DNA from: VXYL01 sp963422285
GTDB taxonomy: Bacteria > Pseudomonadota > Gammaproteobacteria > Pseudomonadales > Azotimanducaceae
Length of the DNA stretch: 64,000 nucleotides
Direction: 5' to 3'
NCBI GenBank assembly: GCA_963422285.2
Contig: OY729419.2
Location: 1,860,001 to 1,924,000, forward strand
Part shown: positions 8,442-16,913 of the stretch, piece after piece
Layout: every line of letters starts with the position of its first letter
How positions within the stretch are numbered: the stretch's first letter is position 1
Translations under genes and position numbers: made by a program
Notes under the pieces: generated by a model
The model's database searches: none
What the model was told of the DNA's origin: nothing
Seen by the model: the letters and a program-made list of their open reading frames with translations, nothing else

Positions 8442-8975
8442 GTGTCACGAATCGCCAACACCCCTGTACGCATCCCCGCTGGCGTGGAGGTGCAGCTCGC
8501 TCCCGGCAGAATCGCCGTGAAAGGCACCAAGGGCGCACTCTCCCTTGCCGTTTCGGAACAGGTGGAAGTGAAGCAGCGCAGCGCTACGCTGTCCTTCGCC
8601 CCTCGCTCCGGAGCACGTTCCGCCCGAGCCCTGGCCGGCACCACCCGAGCGCTGGTAAGCAACATGGTGATCGGCGTCTCCGAAGGATTCGAGAGGAAGC
8701 TCGAACTCCAGGGGGTCGGCTATCGGGCCCAGGCCCAGGGACGCCGGCTGAACCTGCAACTCGGCTTCTCGCATCCTATCGACTACCCGCTGCCCGACGG
8801 CATTGAAGTGCAGACCGCCTCGCAGACTGAGATCGTGGTGCGCGGTGTCGACAAACAGCTCGTCGGCCAAGTATCCGCGGAAATCCGCGGCTTCCGGCCG
8901 CCAGAGCCGTACAAGGGCAAGGGTGTGCGCTACGCCGGCGAACGCGTACGGCGCAAGGAAGGAAAGAAGAAGTAG
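8442..8975 (+). CDS. rplF: 50S ribosomal protein L6
   Basis: A 177 aa protein near the factor-binding site. It starts with GTG (SRIANTPVRIPAGVEV) behind GGAATGGAGG and ends with the family signature EPYKGKGVRYAGERVRRKEG. The frame is open seven codons further upstream, but the GTG at 8442 fits the family length exactly. Confidence 0.96.
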   Translation: MSRIANTPVRIPAGVEVQLAPGRIAVKGTKGALSLAVSEQVEVKQRSATLSFAPRSGARSARALAGTTRALVSNMVIGVSEGFERKLELQGVGYRAQAQGRRLNLQLGFSHPIDYPLPDGIEVQTASQTEIVVRGVDKQLVGQVSAEIRGFRPPEPYKGKGVRYAGERVRRKEGKKK

Positions 8976-9005
8976 CGGGTGAAGCAGCGAAAGAAATAAG
9001 AGATA

Positions 9006-9374
9006 ATGGACAAGCAGCTCGACAAGAAGGCCAGCCGACTACGGCGGGCGAAACGGACGCGGATGCGCATTCGCGAGTCTTCGAATGCGGTGCGTTTGAC
9101 GGTGCATCGGACACCGCGCCACATGTACGCCCAAATCATTCGCGGCGATGGTGTGCAAGACCGGGTTCTCGTCCAGGCGTCGACGCTGGACAAGTCCCTG
9201 CGCGACGCCGGCGGCGGCAACATCGCCGCGGCCAGCGCCGTGGGGCGGCTGATCGCCGAGCGCGCTGTGGCCGCCGGCGTGGAAGCCGTGGCCTTCGACC
9301 GTTCCGGCTACCGCTATCATGGCCGCGTCAAGGCGCTGGCCGAAGCGGCGCGGGAAGGCGGACTGAAGTTCTGA
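9006..9374 (+). CDS. rplR: 50S ribosomal protein L18
   Basis: A 122 aa 5S rRNA-binding protein. It shows KKASRLRRAKRTRMRIRES at the N-terminus, VHRTPRHMYAQII in the middle and the end VAFDRSGYRYHGRVKALAE. Spacing and order fit the spc operon. Confidence 0.96.
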   Translation: MDKQLDKKASRLRRAKRTRMRIRESSNAVRLTVHRTPRHMYAQIIRGDGVQDRVLVQASTLDKSLRDAGGGNIAAASAVGRLIAERAVAAGVEAVAFDRSGYRYHGRVKALAEAAREGGLKF

Positions 9375-9425
9375 TACCAGGGCCGCAGCAAGCACAGAGC
9401 AAGCAAAGAGAGACGGCAGCGAAAG

Positions 9426-9929
9426 ATGGCGTATTCCGAGGAAATCAAAGAAGAGGGTCTGGTTGAGAAACTGGTCCAGATCAACTACGTCGCCAAAGTG
9501 GTCAAGGGAGGGCGTCAGCGCGGCGTCACGATACTGGCCGTGGTGGGCGACAAGGAGGGCCGCGTCGGCTTCGGCCGCGGCAAGGCTCGGGAAACGCCGT
9601 CGGCCATCCAGAAGGCCATGGAAGCAGCGCGACGCGACATGGTGGACGTGGAGTTGAACGGCACCACCATCTGGTATCCCGTGAAGGACAGCTACGGCGC
9701 ATCCACCATCTACATGCAGCCAGCCTCGGAAGGCACCGGCATCATCGCTGGCGACAAGATGCGCGCCGTGCTCGAATGCGCCGGCGTCCGCAACGTGTTG
9801 GCGAAGTGCTACGGTTCCACCAATCCGGTCAACGTGGTCCATGCGACGTTTCGGGCGCTCACTCGCATGCGCTCGCCGGAGATGGTGGCCGCCAAGCGCG
9901 GCAAGACCATAGCCGAGATCGTCGCCTAG
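9426..9929 (+). CDS. rpsE: 30S ribosomal protein S5
   Basis: A 167 aa protein important for translational fidelity. The double-stranded-RNA-binding-like N-domain carries KVVKGGRQRGVTILAVVGD and GRVGFGRGKARETPSAI; the C-domain has AGVRNVLAKCYGSTNPVNVV. Length is normal. Confidence 0.97.
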   Translation: MAYSEEIKEEGLVEKLVQINYVAKVVKGGRQRGVTILAVVGDKEGRVGFGRGKARETPSAIQKAMEAARRDMVDVELNGTTIWYPVKDSYGASTIYMQPASEGTGIIAGDKMRAVLECAGVRNVLAKCYGSTNPVNVVHATFRALTRMRSPEMVAAKRGKTIAEIVA

Positions 9930-9969
9930 CGGCTCGCTGGATGGCTCGCTGGATGAAGAGAAGCAACCC

Positions 9970-10218
9970 ATGACGAAGAGAACGGTCAGGATCAGGCTCG
10001 TCAAGTCCCCCTGGGGTCGGCTGCCTCGGCACCGGGCATGTCTCGCCGGCTTGGGGCTGCGACGCATCGGCTCGGCGAGCGAACTGGAGGATACGCCAGC
10101 GGTACGCGGAATGATCGACAAGGTAGGCTATCTGTTGGAGGTCGAAGATCCCTCGGACGGCGCGGGCAGCGCGGCCCAAGGGTCCACGGCCTCGCACTTG
10201 AGAGAGCAAGGCGAATGA
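9970..10218 (+). CDS. rpmD: 50S ribosomal protein L30, C-terminally extended
   Basis: An 82 aa version of the usually about 60 aa L30. The core is RTVRIRLVKSPWGRLPRHRA, LGLRRIGSASELEDTPAVRG and MIDKVGYLLEVED. The last 20-odd residues (from PSDGAGSAAQ) are a polar tail absent from typical L30. The stop overlaps the rplO start. Confidence 0.92.
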   Translation: MTKRTVRIRLVKSPWGRLPRHRACLAGLGLRRIGSASELEDTPAVRGMIDKVGYLLEVEDPSDGAGSAAQGSTASHLREQGE

Positions 10219-10709
10219 AAGCGCGTTTGAACACCCTCGCCCCGGCGGCGGGCAGTAGAAAGTGCAGAAAGCGCGTCGGGCGCGGCATCGCGGCCGGGGG
10301 CGGCAAAACTGCCGGGCGCGGGCACAAGGGCCAGCGCTCGCGCGCCGGCGGCAACGTGCGGCCGGGATTCGAAGGCGGCCAACTGCCGCTGCAGAAGCGG
10401 ATTCCGACGTTCGGCTTCCGCTCCCGAATCGGCGTGAGGACCGCCGAAGTGCGCACCTCCGAACTAGTCGCGGCCGCAGATGGCGACGGCGTTGTGGATC
10501 TAGACGCCCTGAAAGCCGCCAACGTGGTGCGCAAGAACATGGCGCGGGCGAGGGTTTTCCTCTCCGGTACCGTAGACGCCGCTGTGGTCGTCCGTGGACT
10601 GGCGGTATCCAAGGGCGCCCGGGCCGCCATCGAACGTGCCGGCGGCCGGGTGCAGGCGGCTGGCGAGAGCGCCCAGGCAGCCGCAGCGGAAACCCCGGAG
10701 GCGCAGTAG
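10215..10709 (+). CDS. rplO: 50S ribosomal protein L15
   Basis: A 164 aa late-assembly protein. The glycine-rich start is typical: MKARLNTLAPAAGSRK, then RVGRGIAAGGGKTAGRGHKG and GFEGGQLPLQKRIP. The C-terminus ends in an Ala/Glu-rich tail of about 20 residues beyond the usual end. The ATG at 10215 overlaps the rpmD stop. Confidence 0.95.
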   Translation: MKARLNTLAPAAGSRKCRKRVGRGIAAGGGKTAGRGHKGQRSRAGGNVRPGFEGGQLPLQKRIPTFGFRSRIGVRTAEVRTSELVAAADGDGVVDLDALKAANVVRKNMARARVFLSGTVDAAVVVRGLAVSKGARAAIERAGGRVQAAGESAQAAAAETPEAQ

Positions 10710-10712
10710 GCG

Positions 10713-12071
10713 ATGGCTGCCGCGGCACAGACATTGCCAGGCATCCGAGGCAGCGGGCTCGCCGAACTGCGATCGCGGCTGCTGTTCGTGCTGTTCGCGC
10801 TGCTGGTGTACCGCATCGGCACACACATTCCCGTGCCCGGCATCAATCCCGACCAGTTGCGCAACCTGTTCGACGCCAATCAGGGCGGGGTGCTGGATCT
10901 GTTCAATATGTTCTCCGGCGGCGCACTGGAGCGCATGAGCATTCTGGCGCTGGGAGTCATGCCCTACATCACCTCCAGCATCATCATGAACCTGGTGACC
11001 ATGATGTACCCGGCGCTCAACCAGTTGCGCAAGGAGGGCCAAGCTGGGCGACGCAAGATCACCCAGTACACTCGCTACGGCACCTTGATCATCGCTCTGA
11101 TCCAGGGCATGGCGCTTACCGGCACCCTGGCCGCCCAAGGGCTGGCCTTCGTGAGCGGATTCGGCTTCTATTTCGTCTCCATGGTCGTCCTGGTAACCGG
11201 CGCCTTGTTCATGATGTGGCTCGGCGAGCAGATCACCGAGCGCGGCGTCGGCAACGGCATCTCGCTGCTGATCTTCGCCGGCATCGTGTCGGGATTCCCC
11301 GGCGCCGTCGGCCAGTCCTTCGAGGCTGCCCGCCAAGGCGACATCAACATCGTCGCACTGCTGGCGGTGGCCGTCATCGGCGTACTCATCGTCGGCTTCG
11401 TGGTGTTCGTCGAGAGCTGCCAGCGCCGCATCACCGTCAACTACGCCAAGCGTCAGCAAGGCCGCGGCGTCTACCAGCCCCAAAGCACGCCGCTGCCGTT
11501 CAAGATCAACATGGCTGGCGTCATCCCGGCCATCTTCGCCTCCAGCCTGCTGCTCGCGCCGACATCCATGGCGCAGTGGTTCGGCCAAGCGCCGAACATG
11601 TCCTGGTTGCAGGATGTGGCGCTGGTGCTGTCGCCCGGCCAGCCTCTCTACGTCCTGCTATTCGCTGGCGGCATCATTTTCTTCAGCTTCTTCTACACCG
11701 CGATCATGATGGATCCCAAGGAAATCGCCGACAATCTCAAGCGCCAAGGGGCCTACATTCCCGGCATCCGCCCGGGCCAGCAGACGGCTTCGTATCTCGA
11801 CGACGTCATCACCCGGTTGACCTTGTTCGGTTCCATCTACGTCGCCGCGGTATGCCTGCTGCCGGAGTTCATGGTGGTGTTCTTCAATGTCACCATGCAG
11901 CTTGGCGGAACGGCGCTGCTGATCGTGGTGGTGGTGTCCATGGACTTCATGTCCCAAGTGCAACAGCACATGATGTCCAGCCAGTACGCCAAGCTGATGG
12001 AGAAGTCCAATCTGCGCACCTACGGCCGCGGCGGGCGTCCGTCCACTGGCGGCCGAGGACGGCGACGCTAG
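10713..12071 (+). CDS. secY: preprotein translocase subunit SecY
   Basis: The 452 aa central channel of the Sec translocon in the inner membrane, normal length, ten predicted membrane segments. Recognisable parts are YRIGTHIPVPGINP before the plug region, IMPYITSSIIMNLVT-like sequence in helix 2, GIGNGISLLIFAGI-like sequence in helix 5, and the cytosolic loop RRITVNYAKRQQGRGVY. A short RGGRPSTGGRGRRR tail closes it. It lies three bases after rplO, as in other spc operons. Confidence 0.97.
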   Translation: MAAAAQTLPGIRGSGLAELRSRLLFVLFALLVYRIGTHIPVPGINPDQLRNLFDANQGGVLDLFNMFSGGALERMSILALGVMPYITSSIIMNLVTMMYPALNQLRKEGQAGRRKITQYTRYGTLIIALIQGMALTGTLAAQGLAFVSGFGFYFVSMVVLVTGALFMMWLGEQITERGVGNGISLLIFAGIVSGFPGAVGQSFEAARQGDINIVALLAVAVIGVLIVGFVVFVESCQRRITVNYAKRQQGRGVYQPQSTPLPFKINMAGVIPAIFASSLLLAPTSMAQWFGQAPNMSWLQDVALVLSPGQPLYVLLFAGGIIFFSFFYTAIMMDPKEIADNLKRQGAYIPGIRPGQQTASYLDDVITRLTLFGSIYVAAVCLLPEFMVVFFNVTMQLGGTALLIVVVVSMDFMSQVQQHMMSSQYAKLMEKSNLRTYGRGGRPSTGGRGRRR

Positions 12072-12113
12072 GGCGCAGCGGCGAGAAGCAACGGGAGAGG
12101 CACGGAAGAAGAA

Positions 12114-12230
12114 ATGAAGGTACGCGCATCGGTAAAGAAGATCTGTCGCCACTGCAAGATCGTGCGACGCAACGGCGTGGTGCGCGTGATCTGCAGCGCC
12201 GAACCCCGACATAAGCAGCGGCAGGGCTAA
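12114..12230 (+). CDS. rpmJ: 50S ribosomal protein L36
   Basis: A 38 aa zinc-ribbon protein: MKVRASVKKICRHCKIVRRN followed by GVVRVICSAEPRHKQRQG. Cys11, Cys14, Cys27 and His33 are the zinc ligands of the classical C+ type. It sits between secY and rpsM, the standard place, behind a GGAAGAAGAA ribosome-binding site. Confidence 0.96.
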   Translation: MKVRASVKKICRHCKIVRRNGVVRVICSAEPRHKQRQG

Positions 12231-12261
12231 GGGCGCCCGCGGCAACCCGAGGAACCAGGAC

Positions 12262-12618
12262 ATGGCACGAATCGCCGGCATCAACATTCCCGACAATAAG
12301 CACACGGGCATCGCGCTCACCTACATCTTCGGCGTCGGCAGGACCAGCGCCCGGCAGCTATGCGCCGTCGCCGGGGTGGATCCGAACGTCAAACTCGGAG
12401 ACTTGAGCGAAGAGCGCCTCGACGCCCTGCGCAACGGCATCGCCCGCATGACCGTCGAAGGCGATCTTCGCCGCGCGGTGCAGCTGAACATCAAACGGCT
12501 GATGGACCTCGGCTGCTACCGCGGCCTGCGCCATCGGCGCGGCCTGCCGGTGAACGGACAGCGCACCCAGAACAATGCGCGCACCCGCAAGGGGCCGCGC
12601 AAGCCCATCAGAAAGTAG
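12262..12618 (+). CDS. rpsM: 30S ribosomal protein S13
   Basis: A 118 aa head protein contacting the P-site tRNA, first gene of the alpha operon. It begins ARIAGINIPDNKHTGIALTY and ends with GLPVNGQRTQNNARTRKGPR. The last codons and stop form the first unit of a 10-bp tandem repeat that continues downstream. Confidence 0.97.
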   Translation: MARIAGINIPDNKHTGIALTYIFGVGRTSARQLCAVAGVDPNVKLGDLSEERLDALRNGIARMTVEGDLRRAVQLNIKRLMDLGCYRGLRHRRGLPVNGQRTQNNARTRKGPRKPIRK

Positions 12619-12660
12619 CAGAAAGTAGCAGAAAGCAGCAGAAAGCAGCAGAAAGCAGAG
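12611..12660 (+). repeat. 10-bp tandem repeat, five units
   Basis: Five consecutive 10-bp units, GAAAGTAGCA twice, GAAAGCAGCA twice and GAAAGCAGAG once. The first unit contains the rpsM stop codon (TAG 12616-12618). The array lengthens the rpsM-rpsK spacer to 124 bases. It looks like replication slippage of the gene end. Confidence 0.9.
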
Positions 12661-12742
12661 AGTAGCCGCCGGCGCCTTGCGGAAGTCACCCACAGGCAGC
12701 CGATAGACAGACGGACAGAACGAGGAACGACGGAAAAAGCAA

Positions 12743-13126
12743 ATGGCCGAGCCAACGCGCAAGAAGGGCAAGCGAGTCGTCATCGAGGGCGTGGCCCATG
12801 TGCATGCGTCCTTCAACAACACGATCATCACCATCACGGATCGCCAGGGCAACGCCCTGTGCTGGGCCACCGCTGGCGGTTCGGGCTACCGTGGCTCGCG
12901 CAAGAGCACCTCGTTCGCCGCCCAGGTGGCATCGGAGCGGGCCGCCACCAGCGCCATCGAGCAGTACGGCATGAAGAGCGTCGACGTCTTCGTCAAGGGG
13001 CCGGGTCTAGGCCGCGAATCCTCCGTACGGGCGATGAACGCCGCCGGCCTCAAAATCAACAGCATCTCGGACGTCACGCCGATTCCGCACAACGGCTGCC
13101 GACCTCCGAAACGACGACGGGTGTGA
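12743..13126 (+). CDS. rpsK: 30S ribosomal protein S11
   Basis: A 127 aa platform protein. Characteristic are GVAHVHASFNNTIITITDRQ, GNALCWATAGGSGYRGSRK and the C-terminal DVTPIPHNGCRPPKRRRV. It follows the tandem-repeat spacer after rpsM and is four bases from rpsD. Confidence 0.97.
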   Translation: MAEPTRKKGKRVVIEGVAHVHASFNNTIITITDRQGNALCWATAGGSGYRGSRKSTSFAAQVASERAATSAIEQYGMKSVDVFVKGPGLGRESSVRAMNAAGLKINSISDVTPIPHNGCRPPKRRRV

Positions 13127-13130
13127 AACC

Positions 13131-13754
13131 ATGGCGAGATATCTGGGACCGAAACTGAAGCTCTCGCGCCGCGAGGGCACCGATCTGTTCCTGAAGAGCG
13201 GCGTCCGTCCGCTGGACTCCAAATGTCGTGCCGACGCCATTCCCGGCCAGCACGGTGCCGCCCGGCGGCAGAAACCCAAGGACTACGCCATACAGCTACG
13301 CGAAAAGCAGAAAGTGCGCCGCTTCTACGGCGTTCTGGAAAAGCAGTTCCGCAACTACTACAAGACTGCCGATCGGCAGAAGGGTGCCACTGGCGAGAAC
13401 CTCCTGCTCCTGCTCGAACGACGGCTGGACAACGTGGTCTACCGCATGGGCTACGGCTGTACGCGGGCGGAAAGCCGCCAGCTCGTCTCGCACAAGGCCA
13501 TTGAAGTCAACGGCATCCTAGTGAACATCCCGTCCTACCAAGTGCGACCCGATGATGCCGTGATCGTGCGCGAGAAAGCTCGGGAACAGCTGCGCATTCG
13601 CCAAGCGCTGGATTTGGCCAGCCAGCGCGGTGCCGTCGAATGGGTGGAGGTAGATGGGGACAAGATGAGCGGCGTCTACCGGCGCGACCCGGACCGCAGC
13701 GAGTTGCCCCAGGAAATCAACGAGAACCTGATCGTCGAGTTGTATTCGAAGTAG
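13131..13754 (+). CDS. rpsD: 30S ribosomal protein S4
   Basis: A 207 aa primary 16S rRNA-binding protein; in E. coli it represses the alpha operon. It shows MARYLGPKLKLSRREGTDLF, RRLDNVVYRMGYGCTRAESR within the S4 RNA-binding domain and the end NENLIVELYSK. No N-terminal zinc cysteines are present. Confidence 0.97.
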   Translation: MARYLGPKLKLSRREGTDLFLKSGVRPLDSKCRADAIPGQHGAARRQKPKDYAIQLREKQKVRRFYGVLEKQFRNYYKTADRQKGATGENLLLLLERRLDNVVYRMGYGCTRAESRQLVSHKAIEVNGILVNIPSYQVRPDDAVIVREKAREQLRIRQALDLASQRGAVEWVEVDGDKMSGVYRRDPDRSELPQEINENLIVELYSK

Positions 13755-13819
13755 GAGCTTGGCAGCGTCCGCATCCCGGTGCGCTAGGCAAACCCGCAAG
13801 TTCATATCGGAGGAACCTG

Positions 13820-14821
13820 ATGCCACAGTCGGCAACCGAATTTCTGACGCCGCGACGCATCGATGTGGACGAAGGCAGCAAAACCGAGACCCGCGCGCTC
13901 GTCACCTTGGAGCCCTTGGAGCGCGGCTTCGGCCACACGCTCGGCAACGCCCTGCGGCGCATTCTGCTGTCGTCCATGCCGGGCTACGCCATCACGGAGG
14001 TGCAGATCGACGGCGTCGAGCACGAATACGCCCCCATGCAGGGAGTACGGGAAGACGTCATCGACATCCTGCTGAACCTCAAGGGCATCGCCGTGCGCCT
14101 GCACGGACGCGACTCGGCCACCATCCGGCTGTCGCGCTCGGGTACCGGCGAGGTGAAGGCCGGCGACTTCCAGCTGACAGCGGATGTCGAGATCGCCAAT
14201 CCGGACCATGTCGTCTGCACCCTGAACGAGAACGGCCAGATCAACCTCGAAGCCAAGGTAACCCGCGGCCGGGGCTATCAACCCGTGGAGTACACCGGCG
14301 AAGAGGAGGAAGAGCGGCACCCCATCGGCATGCTTCGTCTCGACGCCAGCTACAGCCCCATGCGACGGGTGGCGTATTCGGTGGAAAGCGCCCGGGTGGA
14401 GCAGCGCACGGACCTCGACAAGCTGATCCTCGACATCGAATCCAACGGCACCATCGACCCGGAACAGGCCATTCGCCGTGCCGCCACCATCCTGCAGCAG
14501 CAGCTGGCGGCCTTCGTGGACTTCGACACGGAAGGCGAAACCATCATCGAGGAGAAGGTAGAGAAGGTAGACCCCATCCTGTTGCGGCCTGTGGACGACC
14601 TCGAACTCACCGTGCGCTCGGCGAACTGCCTGAAGGCCGAGAACATCTACTACATCGGCGATCTGATCCAGCGCTCCGAGCACGACCTGCTGAAGACGCC
14701 GAACCTCGGCAAGAAGTCGTTGACCGAAATCAAGGATGTGCTCGCATCCCGAGGCTTAGGGCTAGGCATGCGCCTGGAAAATTGGCCGCCGCCGAATATA
14801 CGCGGCATCGTCTCCGGGTAA
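13820..14821 (+). CDS. rpoA: RNA polymerase alpha subunit
   Basis: A 333 aa subunit. The N-terminal assembly domain has TLEPLERGFGHTLGNALRRI and ARVEQRTDLDKLILDIESNG. The C-terminal domain, from about residue 250, carries LRPVDDLELTVRSANCLKAE and NLGKKSLTEIKDVLASRGL, with the residues equivalent to E. coli R265, N268, G296, K298 and S299 intact. A strong AGGAGG-type site precedes the ATG. A second, diverged copy of this C-terminal domain occurs in the xseB fusion at 38073-38606. Confidence 0.98.
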   Translation: MPQSATEFLTPRRIDVDEGSKTETRALVTLEPLERGFGHTLGNALRRILLSSMPGYAITEVQIDGVEHEYAPMQGVREDVIDILLNLKGIAVRLHGRDSATIRLSRSGTGEVKAGDFQLTADVEIANPDHVVCTLNENGQINLEAKVTRGRGYQPVEYTGEEEEERHPIGMLRLDASYSPMRRVAYSVESARVEQRTDLDKLILDIESNGTIDPEQAIRRAATILQQQLAAFVDFDTEGETIIEEKVEKVDPILLRPVDDLELTVRSANCLKAENIYYIGDLIQRSEHDLLKTPNLGKKSLTEIKDVLASRGLGLGMRLENWPPPNIRGIVSG

Positions 14822-14875
14822 GCGGGAACGCGGGCTGCTTCGCAGTCCGCATCAACGAACGGGAGCCTAGCAACC

Positions 14876-15274
14876 ATGAGACACAGAAAAAGCGGCCGTC
14901 GCCTGAACCGCACCAGCGCCCACCGCAAGGCGATGTTCGCCAACATGACGACGTCGCTGATCGAGCACGAGATCATCAAGACCACGGTGCCCAAGGCAAA
15001 GGAACTGCGGCGGGTAGCCGAGCCGCTGATCACTCTCGCCAAAAACGACACCGTCGCCAATCGTCGGCTGGCCTTCAGCCGCTTGCGCAGCAAGACCGCG
15101 GTAGGCAAGCTGTTCGCCGAACTCGGCCCCCGCTTCCAGGAGCGCCCGGGCGGCTACACCCGCATCCTCAAGGCCGGCTACCGCGCTGGCGATGCCGCGC
15201 CAGTGGCTTACATCGAGCTGGTCGGGCGGGTCATGGAAGAGAACGACGACTTCGACGACGAAGACAACGACTGA
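14876..15274 (+). CDS. rplQ: 50S ribosomal protein L17
   Basis: Last gene of the alpha operon, 132 aa. MRHRKSGRRLNRTSAHRKAM and ERPGGYTRILKAGYRAGDAA are diagnostic. The C-terminus is strongly acidic (ENDDFDDEDND). No convincing terminator was seen in the 159 bases that follow. Confidence 0.97.
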   Translation: MRHRKSGRRLNRTSAHRKAMFANMTTSLIEHEIIKTTVPKAKELRRVAEPLITLAKNDTVANRRLAFSRLRSKTAVGKLFAELGPRFQERPGGYTRILKAGYRAGDAAPVAYIELVGRVMEENDDFDDEDND

Positions 15275-15433
15275 GAAAATCGGCAGCACCTGTCGCCATA
15301 TCCGACCGAACAGTGGTGGCCCCCTCCCTGTACATTGATGCATGCAGGTGGTTCTCATCCTCCCAGGGGACTCTGCCGAACTTCGGCTACGCCGCCGGGC
15401 AGCTGCAGCAACCAACAAGCAGTCAGTGGGCCA

Positions 15434-16720
15434 TCAGGAACTGCCACTCGTCTCCAGACCGATGCTGTGGGCGTAGTCGCCCAGAATCCATGACTGCATC
15501 GAGGGAATAGGTACCATGTAGCCGGTACCGTCCTGGGTCCGCTGGAGGATGCCGTCGTGGATCAGGGCGTCCACGAGACGTCCGGGGTTGCGCCCCTTCT
15601 TGTCCAGCAGACTGTCGTTCCTCAGCAGTTCGTCCGCGACAGCGTACAATCGTCTCCAAGTCATGGGCTCGTTGGCACCAGCCACGGTCCGGATCAGATG
15701 CACCAGCGCTTCGTCATGGCGCTCGACTTCGGGTGACAGGCGGTGCCTGTAGTACGCCTTCCGCCTTTCGGCGGCATCTTGGCGAGCGCGATCCAGACTG
15801 TCCCGCGTGGCTTCGCCGCCGTCTTCGACCAGGGCGCGGGCCGCCGCCTTCAATCCGACGTGTAGATGCTGGGGAAAGCCGAGGCTGTCTTCCGCAATCG
15901 CCTTCGCCCAGTCTTCCAGCACGATGTGCTCGCCCGCCACACGGTAGCGAACGAGCATGCTATCCGCTGCCCGAAACGCGTCGGCGATGGACAGCAGCGG
16001 TAAATTGAGGTCCGCTTCGTCCGACAGCCGCGAGATGCCGCAGCGCCGCAGCGCATCCACAGAGTCATTCAGCCCGGCGTACACGGGAAGAATCGGCAGT
16101 TCCAAGGTTGCATTGTGCAGCTTCGCCAACGCCTCCGCGTTCTTCGGGCCGGCGTTCTGGATCTCGTCGACGAGAAGGCAGACGGGGCGGCCCTTCGTTC
16201 TATCCCCGAAGAGCGTCTCCGCGAGCACATCCAGGGTTCTCTCGACCTTCAACCTCTTCGCCATATCCACCGCAACCGCGCCGAATACGCTGCCGAGCGC
16301 CGTCCGCTCGACCGCCTTGCCGAAGGCGTCGGCCACATGGGTCGCGTCCAACAGGTCGTGGACGTCCATCTCCACGGCCACCGGCGAGTGCAGATCGCCC
16401 GCCCGGTTGCAGTGCGTCATGGCGAAATGCCGGAGCAGCGCCGTCTTCCCCATGCCCGGACATCCCGTGATCACCACGGTGCGTCCCGAAATGTCGCGTC
16501 CGTCGCGCCAGTCGTCGAACAGCCGCCGGCAGCGGACGAGAAGGCGCTTTTCCTCCTGCCGCCGTCCGGCGAAGAAACTCGACAGGCCACGGTCGTCGCT
16601 CTGCGAGCAGGCCAGCAGGCCTTCGATGTCTGGAGGGCCGTCCACGACGAGCTTCCGTTCCATCCTTGGCATCATCCGATTGACTGTAGCATGTCGGCGG
16701 TTTGTCCGGGTTCTGAACAT
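15434..16720 (-). CDS. AAA/STAND-type ATPase with C-terminal winged-helix-like region
   Basis: A 428 aa predicted P-loop ATPase. Walker A is VVITGCPGMGKTALLRHFA (residues about 83-101) and Walker B is VCLLVDEIQNAG (about 182-193). ISRLSDEADLNL (about 229-240) could be a sensor segment. The last 100 residues (WRRLYAVADELLRNDSLLD... to IPSMQSWILGDY) look like a winged helix. This layout resembles archaeal-type and prokaryotic STAND or ORC/Cdc6-like ATPases; the substrate is unknown. Three further in-frame ATGs lie near the start (down to 16663), so the N-terminus is uncertain. It is monocistronic and convergent with rplQ. Confidence 0.6.
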   Translation of the reverse strand: MFRTRTNRRHATVNRMMPRMERKLVVDGPPDIEGLLACSQSDDRGLSSFFAGRRQEEKRLLVRCRRLFDDWRDGRDISGRTVVITGCPGMGKTALLRHFAMTHCNRAGDLHSPVAVEMDVHDLLDATHVADAFGKAVERTALGSVFGAVAVDMAKRLKVERTLDVLAETLFGDRTKGRPVCLLVDEIQNAGPKNAEALAKLHNATLELPILPVYAGLNDSVDALRRCGISRLSDEADLNLPLLSIADAFRAADSMLVRYRVAGEHIVLEDWAKAIAEDSLGFPQHLHVGLKAAARALVEDGGEATRDSLDRARQDAAERRKAYYRHRLSPEVERHDEALVHLIRTVAGANEPMTWRRLYAVADELLRNDSLLDKKGRNPGRLVDALIHDGILQRTQDGTGYMVPIPSMQSWILGDYAHSIGLETSGSS

Positions 16721-16913
16721 TTCGGAGCTTCAGGCATGCCAAGGCGCCGAAAGCGGTTTCGACGCACCTTCCGGTACGCCGAGTCCAGGCAGCCTAGTCG
16801 CGGATTGGCCGGCAATGAGCCCTAGGGAAGGCCCCGTCGACTCCGGTCGCAACAAGACAGTTTCTTTAAGATCAATAGGTTGCAGCCTTGCCACCTGGAT
16901 GTCGAAGGTTCAA

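Noticed and set aside
10262..12214. A 650-codon plus-strand frame across rplO, secY and rpmJ.
   Set aside because: It is an out-of-frame shadow of rplO and secY, rich in Arg and Gly, with no recognisable domain.
12611..12660. Short tandem array as a CRISPR.
   Set aside because: Units are 10 bp with no spacers and there are no cas genes; no CRISPR array was found in the window.
13759..15510. A 583-codon plus-strand frame across rpoA and rplQ.
   Set aside because: Shadow frame; the real genes are in other phases with clear family signatures.
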